64,000 bases of DNA. It comes from Solirubrobacter pauli (GTDB lineage: Bacteria; Actinomycetota; Thermoleophilia; Solirubrobacterales; Solirubrobacteraceae). This document shows positions 33,483 through 41,805 of the stretch, piece by piece. Position 1 is the stretch's first letter. The number at the start of each line of letters is the position of its first letter. The notes under the pieces were generated by a model. It made no database searches, was not told the DNA's origin, and saw only the letters and a program-made list of their open reading frames with translations. The stretch lies in contig NZ_RBIL01000001.1 of assembly GCF_003633755.1 (NCBI RefSeq), forward strand, positions 3,891,426 to 3,955,425. The letters run 5' to 3'. A program made the position numbers and the translations under genes.

Positions 33483-35753
33483 GTGACGGTTCCCCCCGCC
33501 TTAGAGACCGAGCGCGGATCGGCGCTGGAGGCGCTGGTGGATGCGGCCTCGGGCATCTTGAGCGCCGACTCGCTGGACGGGACGCTCGGGCGGATCGCCC
33601 ACCACCTGCGGGCGCTGCTGCGCTACGACGACCTGGCCGTGTACGAGATCGACGAGCCGGCCGAGCTGCTGCGCCCGGTGTTCGCGGTCGGCGACTGGGT
33701 CGCGGAGGTGATGTCGGACCCGATCCCGCTCGGCACCGGCGTGACGGGCTGGAGCGTCGCCCACCGGCGCACGCGCAACGTTCCGAACTCGCACGAGGAG
33801 CCGCTGTGCAACGTCGTGGGCGGGACGCCGGACGACGCTGAGGCGTTCGTGTGCGTGCCGCTGCTCGCGCAGGAGCGTGTGGTGGGCGCGCTGAACGTGT
33901 ACCGCTCGCTCGAGAACGAGTCGTTCAGCGCGGACGAGGTCGAGCTCGTCGAGCGGTTCGCGACGATGGCGGCGCTCGCGTACGACTCGGCGCGCCAGCG
34001 GGAGCATCTGCGCGAGCAGGTCCAGCGGGACGGGCTGACCGGGCTGCTCAACCATCGCGCGTGCCATGAGCGGCTCAACGCCGCGCTCGCGGACGACGGC
34101 GCGGTGGCGGTCGTGCTGATCGACCTGGATCACTTCAAGGTCGTCAACGACACGCTCGGCCATGCCGAGGGTGACCGCGTGCTGGTGGCTTCGGCGGAAC
34201 GGCTGCGGAGCGCGGTGCGCGCCGGTGACGTCGTCGGGCGCATGGGCGGCGAGGAGTTCGTGCTGATCCTGCCGGGGGCGGACGCCGAGGCGGCCGAGGA
34301 TTGCGCCGAGCGGGCGCGGGCGGCGCTGGCGGAGCTGACCGTGCACGGTCGTCCGGTCGCGGCTTCGGCCGGGGTGGCGGCCGCGCCGACCGACGGCACC
34401 GAGGCGGCGGTCCTGCTCGAGAACGCGGACGCCGCGCTGTACTGGGCCAAGCGCTCGGGCCGGGGTCGCACGGTGCGGTACGTGCGTGGGGCGGTGCGGC
34501 CGGAGTCCGAGCAGCGCAACGAGATCGCGGCGCTGCTGGAGCGTGGCACGCAGGCGATCGACATCGTCTTCCAGCCGCTCGTGGAGCTCGCGACCGGGCG
34601 CGCCGGCGGGTACGAGGCGCTCACGCGCATCGACGTCGAGCCGCGGCGGGGACCGGACGAGTGGTTCGCGCAGGCGCATCGCGTCGGGCTCGGCAACGAG
34701 CTCGAGGCGCTCGCGATCCGGGCCGCGCTCGAGGTGCCCGACCGGCCGTCGGGCACGTTCCTCGCGCTCAACGTCTCGCCGCGCGCGCTGCTGTCGAAGG
34801 CCGTGCAGGACACGCTGCCGTCGGGCCTCACCGGGATCGTCATCGAGCTCACCGAGCACGAGGTGTTCGGGGACGAGGACGAGCTGTCGCGCGCGCTCGT
34901 GAACCTGCGCGCGCGTGGCGCGCTGATCGCCCTCGACGACGCGGGCGCGGGCTACGCCGGCCTGCAGCAGATGATCCAGATCGCGCCCGACATCCTCAAG
35001 CTCGACCGCACGCTCGTGCACGGCGCGCACGCCGACGACTCACGCCAGGCGCTGCTGGAAGCGCTGATCGGGTTCGCATCGTCGACCGGCGCGGCGATCT
35101 GCGCCGAGGGCGTCGAGGACCTCGACGACCTGCGCGCGCTCGTGGAGCTCGACATCACGTACGCGCAGGGGTACGGCCTGTGCCGCCCGGCACCGGCCTG
35201 GCCGCAGCCGGACCCCGCCGCGGCGGCGTCCGGCACGTCCGAGATCCGCGCGGGCCTGCGCGTCTCGATGCGCACCCGCAGCGGCGCCGGCGCCTTCGCG
35301 CGCGGCATCGCCGAGCTGGCGGAGGAGCTGGCGGCGGCCGAGACCGCCTGGGACGTCGGGGCGGCGAGCACACGCGCCGCGCAGCTGCTCGGCGCCGACG
35401 ACCTCGCCGTCCTGCTCGTCCGGGCCGACCAGCTGGAGCTGATCTCCGACCAGTACGACGAGGTCGGCCAGTGCTGGCCGATCGAGGACTACCCGGCGAG
35501 CCGCTACGTGCTCGACGCCGGCATCCCCGGCCAGGTGATCGCCGGCGACGCGTCCGGTGACCCGCTCGAGCTGGCCGAGCTGGAGCGCCTGGGCTTCGCC
35601 ACCGCGCTGCTCGTCCCGGTCACGTGGGGCAACCGCCCGCTGGCGCTGCTCGAGCTCTACCGCGTCCGCGCGCAGGCCTTCACGAGCCACGAGGTCGACC
35701 GCGCGCGCGTGCTCGCGCAGCAGTTCGGCGCGGCGCTCGACCGCTTCAGCTAG
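33483..35753 (+). CDS. GAF-GGDEF-EAL-GAF cyclic-di-GMP signalling protein
   Basis: 756 aa from GTG, no membrane segment. An N-terminal GAF domain spans about 15-175; the GGDEF domain about 180-335 has an intact active-site loop MGGEEF near residue 255; the EAL domain about 350-575 has YEALTR, NVSPRAL, IELTEHE, DDAGAGYAGL, LKLDRTL, CAEGVED and QGYGLCRP, so most metal and substrate residues are kept (the second Asp of the DDFGTGYSS loop is present). A second GAF domain forms the C-terminus. It can in principle make and break c-di-GMP under GAF control. The 3' end touches the convergent epimerase gene. Confidence 0.9.
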   Translation: MTVPPALETERGSALEALVDAASGILSADSLDGTLGRIAHHLRALLRYDDLAVYEIDEPAELLRPVFAVGDWVAEVMSDPIPLGTGVTGWSVAHRRTRNVPNSHEEPLCNVVGGTPDDAEAFVCVPLLAQERVVGALNVYRSLENESFSADEVELVERFATMAALAYDSARQREHLREQVQRDGLTGLLNHRACHERLNAALADDGAVAVVLIDLDHFKVVNDTLGHAEGDRVLVASAERLRSAVRAGDVVGRMGGEEFVLILPGADAEAAEDCAERARAALAELTVHGRPVAASAGVAAAPTDGTEAAVLLENADAALYWAKRSGRGRTVRYVRGAVRPESEQRNEIAALLERGTQAIDIVFQPLVELATGRAGGYEALTRIDVEPRRGPDEWFAQAHRVGLGNELEALAIRAALEVPDRPSGTFLALNVSPRALLSKAVQDTLPSGLTGIVIELTEHEVFGDEDELSRALVNLRARGALIALDDAGAGYAGLQQMIQIAPDILKLDRTLVHGAHADDSRQALLEALIGFASSTGAAICAEGVEDLDDLRALVELDITYAQGYGLCRPAPAWPQPDPAAAASGTSEIRAGLRVSMRTRSGAGAFARGIAELAEELAAAETAWDVGAASTRAAQLLGADDLAVLLVRADQLELISDQYDEVGQCWPIEDYPASRYVLDAGIPGQVIAGDASGDPLELAELERLGFATALLVPVTWGNRPLALLELYRVRAQAFTSHEVDRARVLAQQFGAALDRFS

Positions 35754-36646
35754 GCCGCGCGGAACGACGCGAGCGCGTCGGCCAGCGTCTGCTCGAGCGG
35801 GATCTGCGGGCGCCAGCCCGTCGCCGCCTCGAGCTTGGACGCGTCGCCGCGGATCTCCATCACCTCGTGCGCGCGCACGCGCGCCGGGTCGACCACGTGG
35901 TCGACCGCGACGCCCGCGATCTCGGCGAGCCCCGCGACCAGCTCGCGGGCCGAGCGGGTCACGCCGGAGCAGACGTTGTAGACCTCACCCGGCGTGCCCT
36001 GGGCGGCGAGCAGGCGGTAGGCGCGCACGATGTCACGCACGTCGGTGTAGTCGCGGCGCGTGTCGGCGTTGCCCGTCTCGATCCGGATCGGGTCCTCGCC
36101 GGCGTCCAGGCCGCGCGCGATCTGCTGCGCGAACGCCGCGATCGCGTAGATCGGCTCCTGACCTGGCCCGGAGTGGTTGAACGCGCGGGCGTGGATCACG
36201 CGCAGCCCGTACGCGTCCGCGTAGAACCGCGCGGCGAGCCCGCCCGACGCCTTCGACACCGCGTACGGGTTCTGCGGCCGCAATGGATGGACCTCGGTGG
36301 TCGGCACGGTCTCCGGCGGTCCGTACTCCTCGCCGGAGCCGACCGAGACGACCGTGGCATCCGGGGCGTCTTGGCGGACCGCCTCCAGCACGTTGGCGGC
36401 GACCAGGACGTTCTGCTCGATCGTGCCGACCGGGTCGTCCCAGGACTTGCCCACGTGCGCGCGGGCGGCGAGGTGGTAGACGACCTCGGGCCGCGCGTCG
36501 GCGATCAGCGCACGGGTTACCGCCGGGTCACGCAGGTCGGCCTCCGCCGAGGACGGCGCGGCGATCACCTCGTCGCCGGCGGCTTCGCACGCCGCTACGA
36601 GATGGGCGCCGGCGAACCCCGACGCCCCCGTGATGAAGACCCGCAC
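35750..36646 (-). CDS. GDP-mannose dehydratase/reductase-like NAD-dependent epimerase
   Basis: 298 aa extended SDR. The N-terminal ITGASGFAGAHL is the dinucleotide-binding loop; the catalytic set is Ser in VSVGSGEEYG and Y-x3-K in NPYAVSKASGG; HSGPGQ and RRDYTDVRDIVRAY are typical of GDP-6-deoxy-D-mannose reductase (RMD) and GMD relatives. It most likely forms a 6-deoxyhexose nucleotide for surface polysaccharide. The ATG is read from the minus strand, and the downstream convergent overlap with the GGDEF/EAL gene is 4 bp. Confidence 0.85.
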   Translation of the reverse strand: MRVFITGASGFAGAHLVAACEAAGDEVIAAPSSAEADLRDPAVTRALIADARPEVVYHLAARAHVGKSWDDPVGTIEQNVLVAANVLEAVRQDAPDATVVSVGSGEEYGPPETVPTTEVHPLRPQNPYAVSKASGGLAARFYADAYGLRVIHARAFNHSGPGQEPIYAIAAFAQQIARGLDAGEDPIRIETGNADTRRDYTDVRDIVRAYRLLAAQGTPGEVYNVCSGVTRSARELVAGLAEIAGVAVDHVVDPARVRAHEVMEIRGDASKLEAATGWRPQIPLEQTLADALASFRAA

Positions 36647-36649
36647 GCG

Positions 36650-37180
36650 CTAATTCAGCGAGACGACGTACTCGGCGTGCCCGTGGCCGTTGGACGCCGC
36701 GGAAGCGGGGTCGATCGGCTGCGGCTCGGAGTCCGGCGGGTTCAGCCGCCGCTCGAGCTCGCCCAGCACGGTGCCGAACAGCAGGTGCCGCCAGGTGGCC
36801 TGCGCGAACGCGCGACCGGAGCCCCACAGCTGCGGGAGCTCGTCGCCCGCCGGGTGCATCCGCGGCAGCGCGGGCGTGCCCGGCCACGTCGCGAGGTGCT
36901 CGGCCAGGCCGGCCAGCGGCCCGCGCAGCGCGCGTGGCACCGGGATGTCCCGCGCGACGTTCGCGTAGAGCGCGCCGAAGACCGCACCGTTGGCGACGTG
37001 CATCGCGAGTCCGATCGGATACGCGGCGCGGCCGTTGGTGACGAAGCGCCCGAGCAGCTCGGCGTCGTCGTAGTCGCAGCCGAACACGCGCTGGTCCAGC
37101 GGCTGCTGCGCGGCCCACACGGCCGCGGCGGCGGCGCCGGCGAGAGCGCCTCGAAGGGTGCGGGTGCGGTCGAGGGCCAT
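36650..37180 (-). CDS. Unknown membrane-associated protein
   Basis: 176 aa from the ATG at 37180; longer starts overlap the divergent acyltransferase gene. TLRGALAGAAAAAVWAAQQP and IGLAMHVANGAVFGALYANV look like membrane helices, followed by ALRGPLAGLAEHLATWPGT and a cytoplasmic tail rich in Pro/Ser. This resembles small DUF1440/DUF6789-like four-helix membrane proteins, but I am not sure. It stops 3 bp before the epimerase gene start and is probably co-transcribed with it. Confidence 0.65.
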   Translation of the reverse strand: MALDRTRTLRGALAGAAAAAVWAAQQPLDQRVFGCDYDDAELLGRFVTNGRAAYPIGLAMHVANGAVFGALYANVARDIPVPRALRGPLAGLAEHLATWPGTPALPRMHPAGDELPQLWGSGRAFAQATWRHLLFGTVLGELERRLNPPDSEPQPIDPASAASNGHGHAEYVVSLN

Positions 37181-37248
37181 GACCCGACTGTAACGCGCGC
37201 AACGGCAACGGTGTACGAAATCGGCGAGGAGGACGGCTACCCCACCCC

Positions 37249-38907
37249 ATGGATCACTCACGTCTGCATGCACGCGCCCGCACGAAGGGCGTCAACCCGA
37301 TCGTCTACTGGCTGATGCGCGCCTGGGTCCAACCCTTCGCGCACATCTACTGGCGGCTCTCGCGCCTCGGTCGCGAGCACGTCCCGCAGAGCGGACCGGT
37401 GATCTTCGTCTCCAACCACCGGTCGTTCATCGACCCCTTCATCATCGGCCTCTGCAGCCGGCGCCCCGTGTACTACGTGGCCAAGCAGGAGCTGTTCAAG
37501 ATCAAGGCGCTCGGGTGGTTCCTGTCCAGCCTCGGCGCGTTCCCCGTCAAGCGCGGCGAAGCCGACGGCGACATGATCGAGACCGCCAAGGCGATCCTCG
37601 ACCGCGGTGACCCGGTCCTGATCTTCCCCGAGGGCACCCGCACCCGCCCCGGCGCGCTGGGCAAGCCCAAGCGCGGCGTCGGCCGGCTCGCGCTGGAGAC
37701 CGGCGCGACCGTCGTCCCCGTGGCGATGATCGGCACCGAGTCGATCCGCAAGGGCTTCCGCATCCGCCCGCACAAGATCCGCGTGCGGATCGGCGCGCCG
37801 CTCACCTTCCCCAAGACCGAGAACGTCACCGGTCCGCTCGCGGCGGCCGTCACCGACCGCATCTGGCCGAACGTGATGCTGCAGTGGGAGTGGCTCGGCG
37901 GCCTGCCGCCGCTCCGGCGCGCGGCCGTCATCGGCGGTGGCTCGTGGGGCACCGCGGTCGCGGCCATGCTCGCCCGCTCGGGCATCGACGTCGACCTCGG
38001 CTGCCGCACCAAGGCGCAGGCCGACCTGATCAACGCCACCCGCGAGAACGACCGCTACCTGCCGGGCGTCCAGCTCTCGAGCCGGATCACGGCCGTCCGC
38101 GCCGCCGACCTCGAGCTCGGCCGCCACGACCTCGTCGCGTTCGCCGTGCCCGCCGCCGAGCTGCCGCAGGTGGTCGCCGCGCACGCGTCCAAGCTCGCCC
38201 CGCGCACGGGCGTGCTCGTCCTCAGCAAGGGCCTCGTCCCGCCGCTCGGCACGCTGCCGTCGGCGTTCGTCGCCGAGCGCACGCAGTCGTGGGCGGTCGG
38301 CGTCCTCGGCGGCCCGGCGCACGCCGCCGACGCGCTCTCCGACGGCGCGTCGCTCGTCCTCGCCGCCAAGGACCCGTCCTTCTCGCGCCAGGTCTCCGAC
38401 GCGCTGTTCGCCGCCGGCCTGCAGGTCACCAACACCACCGACGTGATCGGCGTCGAGCTCGCGGGCTGCGCGAAGAACGCCGCCGCGCTCGCCGCCGCGG
38501 CCGCCGACACCCCGAACGCCGCCGGCGCCGCCGCCGGCAAGGTGTTCGCGGAGGTCGACGCGTTCGCCCGCGCGGAGGGCGCCCGGCCGGAGACGTTCAG
38601 CGGCCTGGCCGGCACCGGCGACCTCGTCGCCACCGTGCTCGCCGAGGGCTCGCGCAACCGCCGCGCCGGCGAGCTGCTCGCGCAGGGCATGCCCGCGGGG
38701 GAGGTCGGCGCCGTGATCGGCCAGACGGCCGAGGCCGTCGAGACGATCCCGCTGCTCGCCGCCCGGCTCAAGGACGCGGGCGTCGACGCGCCCGCCCTCC
38801 GCGGCCTGGCGAACCTGGTCGAGGGCAAGATCGAGCCCGACCGCTGGCGCGCCTCCATCACCGCTCCGAAGAAGGCGAAGAAGGCGCAGCGCGCAAAGGC
38901 GGCGTAG
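37249..38907 (+). CDS. PlsC-GpsA fusion: acylglycerolphosphate acyltransferase and G3P dehydrogenase
   Basis: 552 aa with two complete enzymes. Residues 1-220 are a 1-acyl-glycerol-3-phosphate acyltransferase: NHRSFID (His57, Asp62), the region around GAFPVKRGEADG, and FPEGTRTRPG. Residues about 222-535 are NAD(P)-dependent glycerol-3-phosphate dehydrogenase: GGGSWGTAVA nucleotide loop, AFAVPAAELP, VLSKGL, the catalytic Lys in GCAKNAAAL, and SGLAGTGDLVATV. One protein could thus both make glycerol-3-phosphate and acylate a later intermediate of phosphatidic acid synthesis. No stop or start lies at the junction. Confidence 0.92.
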   Translation: MDHSRLHARARTKGVNPIVYWLMRAWVQPFAHIYWRLSRLGREHVPQSGPVIFVSNHRSFIDPFIIGLCSRRPVYYVAKQELFKIKALGWFLSSLGAFPVKRGEADGDMIETAKAILDRGDPVLIFPEGTRTRPGALGKPKRGVGRLALETGATVVPVAMIGTESIRKGFRIRPHKIRVRIGAPLTFPKTENVTGPLAAAVTDRIWPNVMLQWEWLGGLPPLRRAAVIGGGSWGTAVAAMLARSGIDVDLGCRTKAQADLINATRENDRYLPGVQLSSRITAVRAADLELGRHDLVAFAVPAAELPQVVAAHASKLAPRTGVLVLSKGLVPPLGTLPSAFVAERTQSWAVGVLGGPAHAADALSDGASLVLAAKDPSFSRQVSDALFAAGLQVTNTTDVIGVELAGCAKNAAALAAAAADTPNAAGAAAGKVFAEVDAFARAEGARPETFSGLAGTGDLVATVLAEGSRNRRAGELLAQGMPAGEVGAVIGQTAEAVETIPLLAARLKDAGVDAPALRGLANLVEGKIEPDRWRASITAPKKAKKAQRAKAA

Positions 38908-38919
38908 TGTCCATGGCGG

Positions 38920-39468
38920 ATGGCCACAGCACCGGACAAGGCCAAGCTCGACCACGACTTCAGCGAGCTTTACAAGGCACACCTGAAGGACGTCTACTCG
39001 TACGCGTACTACCGCGTGGGCAATCACCACGACGCGGAGGACCTGACCGAGCAGACGTTCCTGCAGGCGTACCGCCACTTCGCGCGCGCCCAGCAGGAGT
39101 CGGACGGACGGCCGCTGCGGCCGTGGCTGATCCGCATCGCGCACAACCTGGCGGCGAACTACTACCGCGACCGCTCCCGGCGGCCGCAGACGAACATCGA
39201 CGACGCGGGCGCGATCAGCACCCCGCACACGACCGAGGGCCTGGTGCAGGACCGCGACGACCTGGCGCGGATCCTGCGCGGCGTCCAGCAGCTCCCCGAC
39301 GACCGGCGCGAGGCGCTGATCATGCGCTTCGCGCTCGGGATGGACAACCGCGAGATCGCACGGGCGCTCGACCGCACGGACGGGGCGACCAAGGTGCTCA
39401 TCCACCGCGCCATCCGGCAGCTGGAGGAGATCGTGCAGGCCGACGCGAACGGAACTGGACAGGACTGA
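38920..39468 (+). CDS. ECF-type RNA polymerase sigma factor
   Basis: 182 aa. Region 2 reads LYKAHLKDVYSYAYYRVGNH, then DAEDLTEQTFLQAYRHF, with RPWLIRIAHNLAANYYRD; region 4 reads LPDDRREALIMRFALGMDNR and EIARALDRTDGATKVLIHRA. Regions 1.1 and 3 are missing, as in ECF factors. The neighbour starting 2 bp after the stop is a single-span membrane protein that may serve as its anti-sigma or accessory protein. Target promoters cannot be read from the window. Confidence 0.9.
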   Translation: MATAPDKAKLDHDFSELYKAHLKDVYSYAYYRVGNHHDAEDLTEQTFLQAYRHFARAQQESDGRPLRPWLIRIAHNLAANYYRDRSRRPQTNIDDAGAISTPHTTEGLVQDRDDLARILRGVQQLPDDRREALIMRFALGMDNREIARALDRTDGATKVLIHRAIRQLEEIVQADANGTGQD

Positions 39469-39469
39469 C

Positions 39470-39844
39470 GTGAGCACACCGTTCCCGGACATCGAGGCGC
39501 GCCTGCGCGCGGCCCTCTCACCCGTCGAGCCGCCGGTGCACATGCAGGAGCGGCTGGAGACGACGCTGGACTCGATCGTCGAGCTGGCGGCCGACGAGCT
39601 GGAGTCGTGGGAGCTGGAAGCGATCAAGGACCCGCGGAACTGGCCTCGCGCCGCGGTCGGCCCCGCGGCCGCCGTCGTCGTGGGCGGCGGCGCAGCGGTC
39701 GGCCTGGTCGTGCTCAGGACCCAGCGGCGGCGCCACAAGCGACGAGCCGCCGCCCGCGGCGCGCGGGACCTGCTGGCCCGCACGCTCAAAGACGCCGGGC
39801 GCGAGGCGCTCAAGGTCTTCGACGACTTGGCGCCCAAGCGCTGA
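39470..39844 (+). CDS. Single-span membrane protein paired with the ECF sigma factor
   Basis: 124 aa from GTG, one base after the sigma gene. An acidic cytoplasmic-like N-terminus (DIEARLRAALSPVEPPVHMQ, ELAADELESWELEAIKDPR) precedes one hydrophobic helix (VGPAAAVVVGGGAAVGLVVL) and a highly basic C-terminus. No zinc-finger anti-sigma motif is present. Position suggests an anti-sigma or membrane tether; the function is inferred from context only. Confidence 0.7.
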   Translation: MSTPFPDIEARLRAALSPVEPPVHMQERLETTLDSIVELAADELESWELEAIKDPRNWPRAAVGPAAAVVVGGGAAVGLVVLRTQRRRHKRRAAARGARDLLARTLKDAGREALKVFDDLAPKR

Positions 39845-39877
39845 TCCAACTTGGACTTCGGCGCGCATGGGAAGGAC

Positions 39878-40447
39878 ATGGACGTGCGCGCCCTGGCCGA
39901 CGAAGACCTGATCCCGATGATGGCCCGGGGCGACGCGCGGGCGTTCGAGGCCCTCTACGAGCGCCACTCCGGTGCCGCCTACTCGCTCGCCTATCGCATG
40001 GTCGGCAAGCAGGCGATGGCCGAGGACGTCATCCAGGAGGCCTTCCTGAACCTGTGGCGCTCCGGCGCCCACTACGACCGCGGGCGTGGGTCCGTGCGCA
40101 CGTGGATCCTGGGCATCGTCCACCACCGGGCGATCGACGCGCTGCGGCGCAACTCGGTCCACGCCAAGCGCCGGTCCGACGACGAGACCGCGGCCGAGCG
40201 CCTCGAGTCGCCGGAGCGGGTCGAGGAGGACGTCGCCCGGCGCGACGAGGCGAGCATCGTGCGTGGCGCGATGGAGGTCCTCCCGGCCGATCAGCTGAAG
40301 GTGATCGAGCTCGCCTACTTCGGCGGGTTCACGCACACCGAGATCGCCGACATGCTCGAGTCCCCGGTGGGCACGGTCAAGGGCCGGATGCGGCTCGGGT
40401 TGAAGAAGATGCGTGAGGCCCTCTCGCACGGGGCGGTGGAGGCATGA
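39878..40447 (+). CDS. ECF sigma factor, SigK-like
   Basis: 189 aa from ATG 39878; a TTG at 39851 is the longest start but has no ribosome site. Region 2: FEALYERHSGAAYSLAYRMV, EDVIQEAFLNLWRSG, TWILGIVHHRAIDALRR. Region 4: LPADQLKVIELAYFGGFTHT, EIADMLESPVGTVKGRMRLG. The stop overlaps the RskA-type anti-sigma gene (ATGA), the standard SigK/RskA arrangement in actinobacteria. Likely responds to redox or envelope stress through release from the anti-sigma factor. Confidence 0.9.
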   Translation: MDVRALADEDLIPMMARGDARAFEALYERHSGAAYSLAYRMVGKQAMAEDVIQEAFLNLWRSGAHYDRGRGSVRTWILGIVHHRAIDALRRNSVHAKRRSDDETAAERLESPERVEEDVARRDEASIVRGAMEVLPADQLKVIELAYFGGFTHTEIADMLESPVGTVKGRMRLGLKKMREALSHGAVEA

Positions 40448-41148
40448 GCGTGGGTCCTGATCACGAGCGTTGGGCGGACACGGCCGGCGTGTACGTCCTC
40501 GGCGCCCTGCCCGAGGACGAGCACGCCGCCTACGAGGAGCACCTCGCCACCTGCGCGACCTGCCGTGCCGAAGCCGACGAGCTGCGCGTCGCGGCGCAGG
40601 CGCTGCCGCTCTCGGCGCCGCCGATGCTGCCGCCGCCGTCGCTGAAGGCGCGGATCATGGCCGAGGTCGAGCGCGAGGCGGAGCTGCTCGCGAGCGCCGG
40701 TGGGGCGGCCAAGGCCGCCCCGAAGCGGGAGAAGCGGCGCTGGCTGCGCCTGCCGCTGCCCGCGCTCGCCCTGGCGTGCGCGGCGCTGATCGCCGGCGTG
40801 GTCGTCGGCGGCGTGCTCTTCGCGGGCGACGACGGGCGCACCATCGACATGCAGTCGACGCTGGCCGACGCCTCGGCCGAGCTGGAGCTGAACGAGGACG
40901 GTGCGATCCTCGTCGCCAACAACCTGCCCACGCCGCCCGAGGGCAAGGTCTACATGGTCTGGATCCAGAAGCCCGGGCGCGCGCCCGAGCCGACGTCGGC
41001 GCTGTTCACGCCGCGCCGCGACGGGTCCGCGACGGCGTCGGTGACGGGCGACCTGGACGACGTCGAGACCGTGCTCGTCAACACCGAGCCGCTCGGCGGC
41101 TCGACGACGCCGACGTCAGAGCCCTTCTTGGTCGCCAACCTCTCGTAG
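40444..41148 (+). CDS. RskA-family anti-sigma factor
   Basis: 234 aa. The N-terminal zinc-binding anti-sigma domain shows H-x3-C-x2-C (HLATCATC) within YVLGALPEDEHAAYEEHL; a Pro-rich and basic linker leads to one transmembrane helix (LPALALACAALIAGVVVGGV), and the extracytoplasmic RskA domain follows (NNLPTPPEGKVYMVWIQKPG, TVLVNTEPLGGSTTPTSEP). It should hold the preceding sigma factor at the membrane until proteolysis. The 3' end overlaps the convergent TetR gene by 33 bp. Confidence 0.9.
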   Translation: MSVGPDHERWADTAGVYVLGALPEDEHAAYEEHLATCATCRAEADELRVAAQALPLSAPPMLPPPSLKARIMAEVEREAELLASAGGAAKAAPKREKRRWLRLPLPALALACAALIAGVVVGGVLFAGDDGRTIDMQSTLADASAELELNEDGAILVANNLPTPPEGKVYMVWIQKPGRAPEPTSALFTPRRDGSATASVTGDLDDVETVLVNTEPLGGSTTPTSEPFLVANLS

Positions 41149-41748
41149 CGACTCCAGCCCGCGGACGAGCAGCTCGATCGCCCACTCGAAGCGCTCGTCC
41201 AGGTCGCCGGCGACCAGCTCGTCGGCGAGCCCGGTGATGACCGGGAACTCCTCGGGCGGGAGTGAGCTGAAGATCCCGCGCATCTGCTCGACGTCCGGCG
41301 CGGGCATGGACTCCTCGTAGGCGAACGCGCCGACGTAGAGGCTGAACATGTCCGCGGCGTAGGCGATCACCTGGGCCGGCAGCGCGGCCGCGGCCAGCAC
41401 GGCCAGGTAGCGCTCGAGCACCGGCAGCGCGTTCGGGCCGGCCGGGATGCGCCCCATCGACAGCTGGGCCGCGTCGCGCCGGGACTTGAGCAGCTTGCGC
41501 GTGGCGCGGGCGAGGTCCTTGACCTGCTCGCGCCAGTGCTCGGGGTCCGGGTCGGGCACCTCGTTCTCACCGACGATGCGGTCGAGCATCAGGCCGAGCA
41601 GCTGCTCCTTGTCGCCGACGTGCCAGTACAGCGTCGCCGCTCCGGCGTCGAGCTCCTGCGCGAGCTTGCGCATGGAGATCCCCTGCATTCCCTCGCGTTC
41701 GAGGAGGGCGAGCGCGGCGTTGACGATCTTGTCGCGGGTGAGCGCCAT
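41116..41748 (-). CDS. TetR-family repressor
   Basis: 210 aa from the ATG at 41748; the frame runs on through the divergent ABC gene as a shadow. The N-terminal HTH is DKIVNAALALLEREGMQGIS, MRKLAQELDAGAATLYWHVG, followed by a TetR_C-like ligand domain (RIPAGPNALPVLERYLAVLA). It is divergent from the drug-exporter-like ABC genes and presumably binds the 32-bp inverted repeat at 41774-41805 to repress them. Confidence 0.88.
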   Translation of the reverse strand: MALTRDKIVNAALALLEREGMQGISMRKLAQELDAGAATLYWHVGDKEQLLGLMLDRIVGENEVPDPDPEHWREQVKDLARATRKLLKSRRDAAQLSMGRIPAGPNALPVLERYLAVLAAAALPAQVIAYAADMFSLYVGAFAYEESMPAPDVEQMRGIFSSLPPEEFPVITGLADELVAGDLDERFEWAIELLVRGLESLREVGDQEGL

Positions 41749-41773
41749 TTGACACCGACAGCGTAGTCGACTA

Positions 41774-41805
41774 GAACACTGTTCGAGATGACTCGTACAG
41801 TGTTC
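41774..41805. promoter_or_regulatory. TetR-type operator spanning the exporter start codon
   Basis: GAACACTGTTCGAG (41774-41787), a 4-bp spacer atga, then CTCGTACAGTGTTC (41792-41805); the arms are inverted repeats with one mismatch. The ATG of the ABC ATPase gene is the spacer itself, so repressor binding would block both initiation and elongation. Confidence 0.75.

Noticed and set aside
37258-39879. Very long minus-strand frame (873 codons) opposite plsC-gpsA and the sigma gene, and similar ones at 19385-22018, 27487-30636 and 45207-47252
   Set aside because: Composition is Arg/Gly/Asp-rich with no motifs; each mirrors a well-supported gene on the other strand, a normal effect of high GC3.
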